Shown here: positions 27,172 through 34,335 of the stretch, piece after piece
How positions within the stretch are numbered: position 1 is the stretch's first letter
Layout: every line of letters begins with the position of its first letter
DNA from: Pseudomonadota bacterium
GTDB taxonomy: Bacteria > Pseudomonadota > Alphaproteobacteria > Caulobacterales > Caulobacteraceae
Assembly: GCA_018241995.1 (NCBI GenBank)
Contig: JAFECT010000005.1
Location: forward strand, 1-64,000
Reading direction: 5' to 3'
DNA: 64,000 nt
The notes under the pieces: generated by a model
Seen by the model: only the letters and a program-made list of their open reading frames with translations
The model's database searches: none
Told to the model about the DNA's origin: nothing
Position numbers and translations under genes: made by a program

Positions 27172-28419
27172 TCAGACCTGCTCCAGTCCATAGGCCGCGT
27201 GCAAGGCGCGTACCGCCAGTTCGGTGTAGGCGGCGTCGATCAGCACGCTGATCTTGATTTCCGAGGTCGAGACCGCCTGCACCTTGATGCCCTTGTCGGC
27301 CAGCGCCTTGAACATGGACTGGGCCACGCCGACGTGGCTGCGCATGCCCACGCCCACGACCGAGACCTTGGAAACGTCCTCGTCGACGCGCAGCTCCTCG
27401 AAGCCGAGCTCGGCCTGGGCGCGGTTCATGATCTCCACCGCGCGGCCGGCGTCGCGGCGGCCCACGGTGAAGGTCAGGTTGGCCTGGTCGGCCACGCGGG
27501 CCTGGCCCTGCACGATCATGTCGACGTTGACGTTGGCCTCGGCCAACATCGAGAACAGGCTGGACAGGGTCCCGGCGTCGTCCTTGAGGCCGAGCAGGGT
27601 CACCTTGGCCTCGTCGCGGCTGTAGGCGACGCCCGATACGATCCGCTTTTCCACGATCTCTTCCTCGTCACAGACCAGGGTGCCCTGGTTTTCCGCCTCG
27701 CCCGGCTCGGTGAAGGACGACAGCACGCGCACCGGCACCTTGTGCGCCATGGCCAGCTCCACCGAGCGGGTCTGCAGGACCTTGGCGCCCAGCGACGCCA
27801 TCTCCAGCATCTCCTCGTAGGAGATCTTGGCCAGCCGTTTGGCCTTGGACTCGATGCGCGGGTCGGTGGTGTAGACCCCGTCCACGTCGGTGTAGATGTC
27901 GCAAGGCGCGCCCAGCGCCGCCGCCACCGCGACGGCCGAGGTGTCGGAGCCGCCGCGGCCCAGGGTGGTGATGCGCTGGTCGCGGGTGACGCCCTGGAAG
28001 CCCGGGATCACCGCGATCTCGCCGCCATCCAGCGCCGCGGACAGGCGCTCAGGCGGGATGTCCTCGATCCTGGCCTTGCCGTGGGCGTCGTCGGTGATGA
28101 TCGGCACCTGCCAGCCCATCCACGAGCGCGCGTTCAGCCCCATGTTGCGCAGCACCATGGCCAGAAGGCCCGAGGTGACCTGCTCGCCCGAGCCCACCAC
28201 CACGTCGTACTCGTCGTCGGACTCCGGCAGGCCTTGGGCGGAGCGTCCCGCCCCGTCGGTCCAGGCCACCAGCTCGTTGGTCTTGCCGGCCATGGCGGAG
28301 ACGACGACGGCGATGCGCTTTCCGGCCTCCGCCTCGGCGGCGACGATGCGCGCCACCCGGCGGATGCGCTCGAGGTCCGCCATGGACGTCCCCCCGAACT
28401 TCATCACCAGCCGCGCCAC
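27172..28419 (-). CDS. lysC: Aspartate kinase
   Basis: LysC phosphorylates L-aspartate, the first step to lysine, threonine and methionine. The 415-residue protein has the kinase domain with VMKFGGTSMADLERI at the start and GRGGSDTSAVAVAAAL near residue 160, followed by two ACT domains (about 265-410; TVGRRDAGRA, VGMRSHVGVAQSMFKAL) that give feedback control. Length and layout match the single-domain lysine-sensitive type of alphaproteobacteria. Confidence 0.96.
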   Translation of the reverse strand: MARLVMKFGGTSMADLERIRRVARIVAAEAEAGKRIAVVVSAMAGKTNELVAWTDGAGRSAQGLPESDDEYDVVVGSGEQVTSGLLAMVLRNMGLNARSWMGWQVPIITDDAHGKARIEDIPPERLSAALDGGEIAVIPGFQGVTRDQRITTLGRGGSDTSAVAVAAALGAPCDIYTDVDGVYTTDPRIESKAKRLAKISYEEMLEMASLGAKVLQTRSVELAMAHKVPVRVLSSFTEPGEAENQGTLVCDEEEIVEKRIVSGVAYSRDEAKVTLLGLKDDAGTLSSLFSMLAEANVNVDMIVQGQARVADQANLTFTVGRRDAGRAVEIMNRAQAELGFEELRVDEDVSKVSVVGVGMRSHVGVAQSMFKALADKGIKVQAVSTSEIKISVLIDAAYTELAVRALHAAYGLEQV

Positions 28420-28574
28420 GTCGTTACCCTTCCCCGAAGACCGGGATAGGCCGGCCGCGCAAGGCTACGGCTAATAGCCAGTCGTTCGCAGCCGCACAAC
28501 GGCGTTGCGCGTGGTTGACGAGTGTTGCCGAATAACGCGCCGGAAGCCCCGCTCGCGAGAAAACGAGGCGCAAC

Positions 28575-28605
28575 TTGACAACCTAGTTGGTAGTTACATA
28601 GTTAC
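28575..28605 (+). promoter_or_regulatory. Candidate promoter and operator of the toxin-antitoxin pair
   Basis: A TTGACA (28575-28580) is followed by three TAGTT direct repeats at 28584, 28591 and 28599, spaced 7 and 8 bases. TACATA at 28595-28600 could be a -10 but the spacing is short. Repeats overlapping the promoter are typical of antitoxin autoregulation. Confidence 0.45.
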
Positions 28606-29142
28606 ATGTCGAAAGAGATGTCCATGTCCGCGGACGAGGAAATGAATCGCGTGGCCGCCGGGTACAGCACCGTATCCGACAAGATTCGCGCGCTCGCCGC
28701 GGCAGGCCATGAACGCGCGGACATCGCGCGCTTCCTGGGCAAGCGTTATCAACATGTCCGCAATGTGTTGACTGAGGACGAGCGCCTGGGCCGTCCCATG
28801 GCTGCGGGAAAACCCGCCGTTTCCACTCGTGGGGCGGGCGTGCAGGAGGCGCCGACAGCGTGGCGCGAGCCTGCGCTTCTGGGCGAGGGCCTGTTTCGCC
28901 TCGCCTTTGATCAGAACGGCATGGTGTCGCTGCCGCAGCAGGTCGAGCAGGCGCTCGGACTTCATCGCGGCGGCGTGGTGATCGCTGAACTGCAGGGGGA
29001 TCGACTGGTTCTGCTCAGCACCGCCGAGAGCCTGCGTCGGGCCCAGGCCTTGGTCCGGGCCTTGGTTCCGGGCGACGACAGCCTTGCCGACAGCCTGATC
29101 GAGGATCGCCGTCGCGAAGTCGCCAAGGATTCCGATGGCTGA
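28606..29142 (+). CDS. Antitoxin with N-terminal HTH and AbrB/SpoVT-like domain
   Basis: The 178-residue protein combines a helix-turn-helix-like segment (about 22-52; SDKIRALAAAGHERADIARF, then YQHVRNVL) with a swapped-hairpin AbrB-like domain (about 95-140; NGMVSLPQQVEQALGL and GDRLVLLS). Ordinary VapB/MazE antitoxins have only the latter, so the extra HTH is unusual. Its 3' end overlaps the start of a PIN-domain toxin by eight bases. The start could be 28606 or 28624, where AAAGAG sits at a better distance. Confidence 0.75.
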   Translation: MSKEMSMSADEEMNRVAAGYSTVSDKIRALAAAGHERADIARFLGKRYQHVRNVLTEDERLGRPMAAGKPAVSTRGAGVQEAPTAWREPALLGEGLFRLAFDQNGMVSLPQQVEQALGLHRGGVVIAELQGDRLVLLSTAESLRRAQALVRALVPGDDSLADSLIEDRRREVAKDSDG

Positions 29143-29518
29143 GGCCGTCCTTGATGCGTCCGCGGCCTTGGCCTTCCTGCGAAACGAACCGGGCGCGGAG
29201 GTCGTCGCGGCGATCGCCAGTCGCGCCATCATGTCGTGCGCCAATGCGGCTGAGGTCATCGGCAAGCTGATCGCGCGGGGCGCAACTGCGGAAGACGCTG
29301 CGCGGGCGCTCGACCTGGTTCCGTGCGTGATCGTGGGGATCGATGTGGAAATGGGTCTGGCGGCCGGGAGGCTGGCCTCCAGGACGATCCCACGCGGCCT
29401 TTCGCTTGGCGATCGACTCTGTATCGCCTTGGCGCAGCGCGAGGGTTTGCCCGTGCTGACAACAGACCGGCCATGGGCCGAACTCGATCTGGGCGTTGAC
29501 GTGCGGCTGATCCGCTGA
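29135..29518 (+). CDS. VapC-like PIN-domain ribonuclease toxin
   Basis: The 127-residue protein has the PIN acidic set: Asp7 ([11 protein letters not shown]), Glu40 ([11 protein letters not shown]), Asp93 ([12 protein letters not shown]) and Asp111 ([10 protein letters not shown]), which bind Mg2+ for RNA cleavage. VapC toxins cleave tRNA or rRNA and are held inactive by the antitoxin encoded just upstream, with which it overlaps. The exact RNA target cannot be told. Confidence 0.88.
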   Translation: MAEAVLDASAALAFLRNEPGAEVVAAIASRAIMSCANAAEVIGKLIARGATAEDAARALDLVPCVIVGIDVEMGLAAGRLASRTIPRGLSLGDRLCIALAQREGLPVLTTDRPWAELDLGVDVRLIR

Positions 29519-29531
29519 CACCTCCCAGCCC

Positions 29532-30290
29532 ATGACACACCCGGACCAGGCCACAGGTTCCAGTATCGACCCGGACGAGGTCGCGCGCTTTTCGGCCCTG
29601 GCCGAGAAGTGGTGGGACGCCAAGGGCGAATTCGCGCCGCTGCATAAGTTCAATCCGGTCAGGCTGGGCTTCATCCGCGACCGCGCGGCGGAGCGGTTCG
29701 GGCGGGACGTCAAGGCGCGCCGGCCGTTCGAGGGCCTGAAGCTGCTGGATATCGGCTGCGGCGGGGGGCTGCTTTCGGAGCCCATGGCGCGGCTGGGGTT
29801 TCAGGTCACCGGCGTCGACGCCTCGGCGCGCAACATCGGCACCGCCAAGGCCCATGCGGAGCCGCAGGCGCTTGGCATCGACTACCGCTGCGACACGGCC
29901 GAGGTGCTGTTGGCCGAGGGCGCCGGGCCGTTCGACGTGGTGCTGAACATGGAGGTGATCGAGCACGTCGCCGATCCCCGCGAATACCTGCGCACCTGCG
30001 CTCACCTGGTCGCGCCCGGCGGGATGATGTTCCTGGCCACGCTCAACCGCACGCCCCAGGCCTTCGCCCTGGCAGTGGTGGGCGCCGAATACGTGCTGCG
30101 CTGGCTGCCGCGCGGTACGCACGACTGGAAGAAGTTCCTGAAGCCCGAGGAGATCCGCGGCTTCCTGGCCGGCCAGCCGTTCGATCTGCAGGGGCCGTTC
30201 GGGGTCGCGTACAACCCGTTGGCGGACCGGTGGTCGCTCTCAAGCGATACCCAGGTCAACTACATGATGACGGTGACGCCGCGGGGGTGA
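29532..30290 (+). CDS. ubiG: Ubiquinone biosynthesis O-methyltransferase
   Basis: UbiG carries out both O-methylations in ubiquinone synthesis. The 252-residue protein has the family start with [20 protein letters not shown], the SAM site [29 protein letters not shown] and the conserved [12 protein letters not shown]. It begins 14 bases after the toxin gene but is a housekeeping gene; in related genomes lysC and ubiG are often divergent neighbours, so the toxin-antitoxin pair may have been inserted between them (inference). Confidence 0.95.
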   Translation: MTHPDQATGSSIDPDEVARFSALAEKWWDAKGEFAPLHKFNPVRLGFIRDRAAERFGRDVKARRPFEGLKLLDIGCGGGLLSEPMARLGFQVTGVDASARNIGTAKAHAEPQALGIDYRCDTAEVLLAEGAGPFDVVLNMEVIEHVADPREYLRTCAHLVAPGGMMFLATLNRTPQAFALAVVGAEYVLRWLPRGTHDWKKFLKPEEIRGFLAGQPFDLQGPFGVAYNPLADRWSLSSDTQVNYMMTVTPRG

Positions 30291-30298
30291 TCGATCTC

Positions 30299-30452
30299 AC
30301 CTCTCCCATTCACGGGAGAGAGGGACCACGAAGTGGTGGAGAGGGCGCACCAAGCCTCCCGCCCTCTCAATCGCGAACCTTTGCGTGCCGCCCGGTCAGC
30401 GCCCTCTCCACCACCCTTCGGGCGGTCCCCCCTCTCCCGCTCGCGGGAGAGG
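30299..30452. repeat. Dispersed palindromic repeat RE3, copy c
   Basis: Ends are CTCTCCCATTCACGGGAGAG and CTCTCCCGCTCGCGGGAGAG; inner arms GGACCACGAAGTGGTGGAGA and CTCCACCACCCTTCGGGCGG pair across a unique centre. It fills the gap between the convergent ubiG and small membrane-protein genes. Confidence 0.85.
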
Positions 30453-30459
30453 TGAAGGC

Positions 30460-30846
30460 TCACGCGCCCTTCCCCAGCTTCAGCGCCCCCTCCGCGATCG
30501 CGAGATATCCCACCACCGCCGCGTAGAAGATCGCCACGCCCGGGAACTGGCCGGCCAGGAGCTGGCGCACCATGGCCACCACCAGAATGGCCAGCATGGC
30601 GCCGAAGCCGAAGGTGCGCCGGCCCGGCACGTACCAGAGCGCCGCGGCGACCGCCTCGGCCGCGCCGAACAGGCGGTCGGGCCAGACCTGGTGCGGGCCC
30701 AGCGCCGCCACCGCGCCCAGGCCGCCCAGCCAGCCGGCCACGAACAGCATGAACACCTCGCGCGGGGTCATGCCGGCCCAGGGGGGCGGGGATGGCGTCT
30801 GCGCAGGCGTGGGCGGGACGGACGTAGAAGGTTCAGACTCGGGCAC
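30460..30846 (-). CDS. Small inner-membrane protein, unknown
   Basis: The 128-residue protein has a Pro/Thr/Ser-rich N-terminus of about 25 residues and three or four hydrophobic segments (FMLFVAGWLGGLGAVAAL, FGAAEAVAAALWYV, FGAMLAILVVAMV, VAIFYAAVVGYLAIAEGAL). No family is recognised. It lies alone between two RE3 repeats. Confidence 0.7.
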   Translation of the reverse strand: MPESEPSTSVPPTPAQTPSPPPWAGMTPREVFMLFVAGWLGGLGAVAALGPHQVWPDRLFGAAEAVAAALWYVPGRRTFGFGAMLAILVVAMVRQLLAGQFPGVAIFYAAVVGYLAIAEGALKLGKGA

Positions 30847-30919
30847 GGCGGGGGGAGACTCCGGCTATCGGCGGATCAATAGCGCGGGGATGGGGGATGT
30901 GACAGGGCGTGGGCAAGCG

Positions 30920-31108
30920 CTCCTCCCCCGAAAAGCGGCAGCGTTCGGGGGAGGGGGACCGCCCGAAGGGTGGTGGAGGGGGCGTGCAGGCGCACGGTCG
31001 GCGGGGCGGCGTTGAATGCGAGGCGAAACGGGTGGCGGGCTCGGCGCGCCCCCTCCACCATCTTCGATGGTCCCCCTCCCCCGTTCACTGCCGTTCACAG
31101 GGGAGGAG
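30920..31108. repeat. Dispersed palindromic repeat RE3, copy d
   Basis: Arms built from CTCCCCCGAAAAGCGGCAGC and a GGGGGACC...GGTCCCCC pair, closing in GGGGAGGAG. The left block is the complement of the right end of copy a at 19920-19950. Non-coding. Confidence 0.8.
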
Positions 31109-31114
31109 CGGGGC

Positions 31115-31555
31115 TCAGTTGATCTTGGTCTTCGGCGTCTCTTCGATCACCGGCAGGGCGGCGACGCTGATCCCGTCTTCCTTCAGCGCCCGCACTTCCT
31201 TCGGCGTCGCCTCGCCGTAGATGCCGCGGTTCTCGGACTCTCCCGCGTGGATTTTGCGGGCTTCCTTGGCGAAGGCGTCGCCGACGTAGTCGAAGTTCTC
31301 CTCGACGTGTTCGCGGACCTTTTTCACCGCCTCCATCATCATGGTCCGGGCCTGGGCGGCCTGCTCGGGCGAGGGGGCCTCGCGCTTCTTCGTGCCTGAC
31401 ACTGCCGGAGACATGATCGCCTTGCGCACGGATTTCGACGCGCAGAACGGGCACTCCACCAGGCCGCGCTCGGCCTGGGCGTCATAGTCGGACGAGTTGG
31501 AGAACCACGCTTCGAAGTCGTGGTCGTGCTCGCAAAGCAGGGCGTAACGGATCAA
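31115..31555 (-). CDS. DUF1178 family protein
   Basis: The 146-residue cytoplasmic protein shows the DUF1178 pattern: YALLCEHDHDFEAWFSNSSD, the zinc-ribbon-like CPFCASKSVRKAIMSPAV, and MMEAVKKVREHVEENFDYVG with GEATPKEVRALKEDGI near the end. The role is unknown, but it commonly follows the nitrilase-like gene as here, overlapping it by four bases. Confidence 0.92.
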   Translation of the reverse strand: MIRYALLCEHDHDFEAWFSNSSDYDAQAERGLVECPFCASKSVRKAIMSPAVSGTKKREAPSPEQAAQARTMMMEAVKKVREHVEENFDYVGDAFAKEARKIHAGESENRGIYGEATPKEVRALKEDGISVAALPVIEETPKTKIN

Positions 31556-32388
31556 GGTCCGGTGAACTCCCGATCGTGCTTCAGCTGCTGGATGGCGTTT
31601 CGCGCCTTCTCGACCTGGGAAAGGTCGAGTTCGGCGAAGAGCACGCCCGGCGCGTCATTGTCCAGCTTCGCGATCACCTCGCCCCAGGGCGCGACCACCA
31701 TGGAATGGCCCCAGGTCTTGCGCCCGTCCTCATGGGAACCGCCCTGGGCCGGGGCCATGACGAAGCAGCCGGTCTCGATGGCGCGGGCGCGCTGGAGAAT
31801 CTCCCAGTGCGCCATCCCGGTCGGCACGGTGAAGGCGGCCGGCGTGGAGATCATCGACGCCCCGCCCCTCGCCAGTGCCCGGAACAGGTGCGGGAAGCGC
31901 ACGTCGTAGCAGATGGTCAGGCCCAGCCCGCCCCAGGGGGTCGGCGCCACCACCGCCCGCTCGCCCGGGCGGATGTTCTCGCTCTCGCGGTGGCGCTCGC
32001 CGGTCGGCAAGTCGACGTCATAGACGTGCATCTTGTCGTAGGTGGCGATCACCGCGCCGTCGGGCCCCACGAAGATCGAGCGGTTGGCGGCGCGCGGATC
32101 CGCGGGATCGTCCTGCAGCACGATGGCCGAGCCGATCAGCAGATGGACCTGCAGCTCCGCCGCCAGGGCGCGCAGGCCCTGCACGCAGGCGTCGTCGTCC
32201 TGGCGCACGATGCGCTCGGCCCGGTTGGGCTTACGCTGCTCCATCAGGTTCGACGCTTCCGGCGTCAGGATCATCTGCGCGCCGCCGGCCCTGGCCTCGC
32301 GGATCATAGGCTCCAGATGCGCCAGCGCGGCGGACTGCTCCGCGGGCGTGCAGGTCTGGATCAGGGCGACGCGGAGCAGGTCGCTCAT
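31552..32388 (-). CDS. Nitrilase-superfamily (Nit1/Nit2-like) amidase
   Basis: The 278-residue protein carries the carbon-nitrogen hydrolase triad: Glu in ILTPEASNLMEQRKP, Lys in DKMHVYDVDLP and Cys in GLTICYDVRFPHLF. Family members of this type hydrolyse deaminated glutathione or omega-amides, a metabolite-repair job that fits its place directly downstream of glutaredoxin. The ATG overlaps the glutaredoxin stop by four bases. Confidence 0.93.
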   Translation of the reverse strand: MSDLLRVALIQTCTPAEQSAALAHLEPMIREARAGGAQMILTPEASNLMEQRKPNRAERIVRQDDDACVQGLRALAAELQVHLLIGSAIVLQDDPADPRAANRSIFVGPDGAVIATYDKMHVYDVDLPTGERHRESENIRPGERAVVAPTPWGGLGLTICYDVRFPHLFRALARGGASMISTPAAFTVPTGMAHWEILQRARAIETGCFVMAPAQGGSHEDGRKTWGHSMVVAPWGEVIAKLDNDAPGVLFAELDLSQVEKARNAIQQLKHDREFTGP

Positions 32389-32642
32389 GCCGCGGCCAGC
32401 ATGGGATCGAGCTTGCCCTCGCGATCGAGCGCCACCAGCTCGTCGCAGCCGCCGACGTGCTGCTCGCCGATGAAGATCTGCGGATAGGTCATGCGACCGG
32501 AGCGCTCCTGCATCTCGCGGCGCTTCTCCGCGTCCATGGAGGCGACGATCTCCTCCACCTCGACGCCCTTGCGTTCAAGCAGGGCGAGGGCGCGTTCGCA
32601 GTAGGGGCAGAAGGGCTTGGTGTAGATCAGGACGCGGGACAC
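32385..32642 (-). CDS. grxC: Glutaredoxin 3
   Basis: The 85-residue thiol-disulfide oxidoreductase has the CPYC active site (YTKPFCPYCERAL), the cis-proline TYPQIFIGEQHVGGCDEL and the standard length. I take the GTG at 32642 as start because GGAG lies six bases upstream and the protein then begins SRVLIYTKPF; the longer frame to 32741 would enter comF's 3' end. It is the second gene of the comF-grxC-nitrilase-DUF1178 operon. Confidence 0.94.
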   Translation of the reverse strand: MSRVLIYTKPFCPYCERALALLERKGVEVEEIVASMDAEKRREMQERSGRMTYPQIFIGEQHVGGCDELVALDREGKLDPMLAAA

Positions 32643-32700
32643 GACGAACTCCGAAACGGTGGACCTATGCGGATCAAACGCACGAAAGCTTTGAGGAGGC

Positions 32701-33501
32701 TCATATAGGCGCCTCGTCGCGCCCGGGAACCCGCGCCACAACGGCCAGGTCGACGCAGCGGGCGCCGGCCGCCATGAGCGCCTTGGCGCAGGCCTCGGCC
32801 GTCGCGCCGGTGGTCAGCACGTCGTCGATCAGGAGGATGCGGCGGCCCTTGATCTGGCGCCGGCCGGCTTCCGTTACCGCGAAGGCCCCCTGGACGTTGC
32901 GACGGCGCCCGGAGCCCGACTTCTCACCCTGGCTGTCGGTGGCGCGGCCGCGGATCAGGGCGTCGGGCAGATAGGCCAGCCCCGCCGCGCGGGCCACGGG
33001 CCGGGCGATCTCGGCGGCCTGGTTGTAGCGGCGACGCGCCAGGCGGCTGGGGTGCAGGGGCACGGGCGCCACCGCATCGGCCTCGGCCAGGAGGTCGGCG
33101 GCGGCGCGGCCGAGCCAGCGGGCGAAGGTGCGCGCCAGGTCGACCCGGTCGGCGTGCTTGAACTTCAGGATCAGGTCGCGCGAAGCCTCGTCGTAGACGC
33201 AGGCGGCGCGGGCTCTGGCGAAGGCGAAGGGTTTGGCCACGCATGCCGCGCACCGCAGGCCGACGGGCGCCAAGTGGCTGTCGAACGGCGCGCCGCAGCC
33301 GTCACAGACCGGGGCCTCCAGGAACACCAGCTTGGCCCAGGCCTCGGGCGAGAGCCCCGCCTCCATGGCCGCGCGGCCGTCCAGGCTCATCGGCGGCAGG
33401 ACGGCGTCGGCGACGCGCCGTAAGCCCGCCCGCACGCGCGGACCGGGTTTCAATGCGCCGAGAAGCGCCCCATGTTCCAGCCCCCGCAAGCGAGAGAGCA
33501 T
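32701..33501 (-). CDS. ComF-family amidophosphoribosyltransferase-like protein
   Basis: The 266-residue protein has a zinc-finger-like pair CDGCGAPF and CAACVAKPF, ARRRYNQAAEIARPVA, and the PRPP-binding loop ILLIDDVLTTGATAEAC. ComF proteins take part in DNA uptake or in nucleotide salvage. The ATG at 33501 shares bases with the ATG of the divergent methyltransferase at 33500; a GTG about 24 codons further in (VRAGLRRVAD) is an alternative start. Confidence 0.9.
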   Translation of the reverse strand: MLSRLRGLEHGALLGALKPGPRVRAGLRRVADAVLPPMSLDGRAAMEAGLSPEAWAKLVFLEAPVCDGCGAPFDSHLAPVGLRCAACVAKPFAFARARAACVYDEASRDLILKFKHADRVDLARTFARWLGRAAADLLAEADAVAPVPLHPSRLARRRYNQAAEIARPVARAAGLAYLPDALIRGRATDSQGEKSGSGRRRNVQGAFAVTEAGRRQIKGRRILLIDDVLTTGATAEACAKALMAAGARCVDLAVVARVPGRDEAPI

Positions 33502-34315
33502 GTCCTCGTCCGCCCCGCCCATCCTGTTCGACCGCGCCCTGCACCGCCGCCGCCTGGACCGCGCCGCGCCCGCCTTCGCCGAGGCCGGCTTCCTGAAGGC
33601 GCGGGTCGCGGGCGACGTGGCCGAACGCGTGGGCGGCATAATGCGCAGCTTTGAGCGCGCGGTCGACCTGGGCGCGCGCGACGGGTCGTTCGCACGCGCT
33701 CTGGCAGAGGTCGGGGCGGCCGACCGCATCGGTTTCCTGATCGAGGCGGACCTGTCGGAGCGGATGCTGGCGGGTCGTGAAGGCGCGCGGGTGGTCCTCG
33801 ACGAAGAGCGCCTGCCCTTCGCCGAGCAGAGCCTGGACCTGGTGGTCTCCAGCCTGGCGCTGCACTGGACCAACGACCTGCCGGGCGCCCTGGTGCAGAT
33901 CAGGCGCGCGCTGAAGCCGGACGGCGTGTTCGTGGGCGCGATCCTGGGCGGCGCGACCCTGACGGAACTGCGCCAAGTGTTGCTGCAGGCCGAGACGGAA
34001 ATCCGCGGCGGCGCCGGCCCCCGCGTCTCCCCCTTCGCCGACGCCCAGGACCTGGCGGGCCTGCTGCAACGGGCAGGGTTCAAGCTGCCGGTGTCGGACA
34101 CGGACAAGGTGACGGTCCGGTACTCGCACCCGCTGAAGCTGCTGGCCGACCTCAGGGCCATGGGCGAGACCAATGTGCTGGCGGAGCGGCCTCAGGGCCT
34201 GAACCGCGCGGTGCTGGGGCGGGCGGTGGAGCTCTACGCCGAGCGGTTCGCGCATCCGGACGGCGGCGTGCGCGCGACGTTCGAGGTGGTGACCGCGACG
34301 GGGTGGGCCAACTAG
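33500..34315 (+). CDS. NDUFAF5/BioC-like class I SAM-dependent methyltransferase
   Basis: The 271-residue protein starts with ILFDRALHRRRLDRAAPAFA, which is the signature of NDUFAF5 relatives, followed by a Rossmann methyltransferase core (AVDLGARDGSFARAL, LVVSSLALHWTNDLPGAL). Mitochondrial NDUFAF5 hydroxylates an arginine of complex I NDUFS7; a like role here is inference. BioC is the alternative. It is divergent from comF with overlapping start codons. Confidence 0.85.
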   Translation: MSSSAPPILFDRALHRRRLDRAAPAFAEAGFLKARVAGDVAERVGGIMRSFERAVDLGARDGSFARALAEVGAADRIGFLIEADLSERMLAGREGARVVLDEERLPFAEQSLDLVVSSLALHWTNDLPGALVQIRRALKPDGVFVGAILGGATLTELRQVLLQAETEIRGGAGPRVSPFADAQDLAGLLQRAGFKLPVSDTDKVTVRYSHPLKLLADLRAMGETNVLAERPQGLNRAVLGRAVELYAERFAHPDGGVRATFEVVTATGWAN

Positions 34316-34335
34316 CTGACCCTTCTCCCCGCCCC

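Noticed and set aside
33502..34173. N-terminal extension of comF
   Set aside because: Antisense to the methyltransferase gene and Ser/Arg-rich; ComF features begin after 33501.
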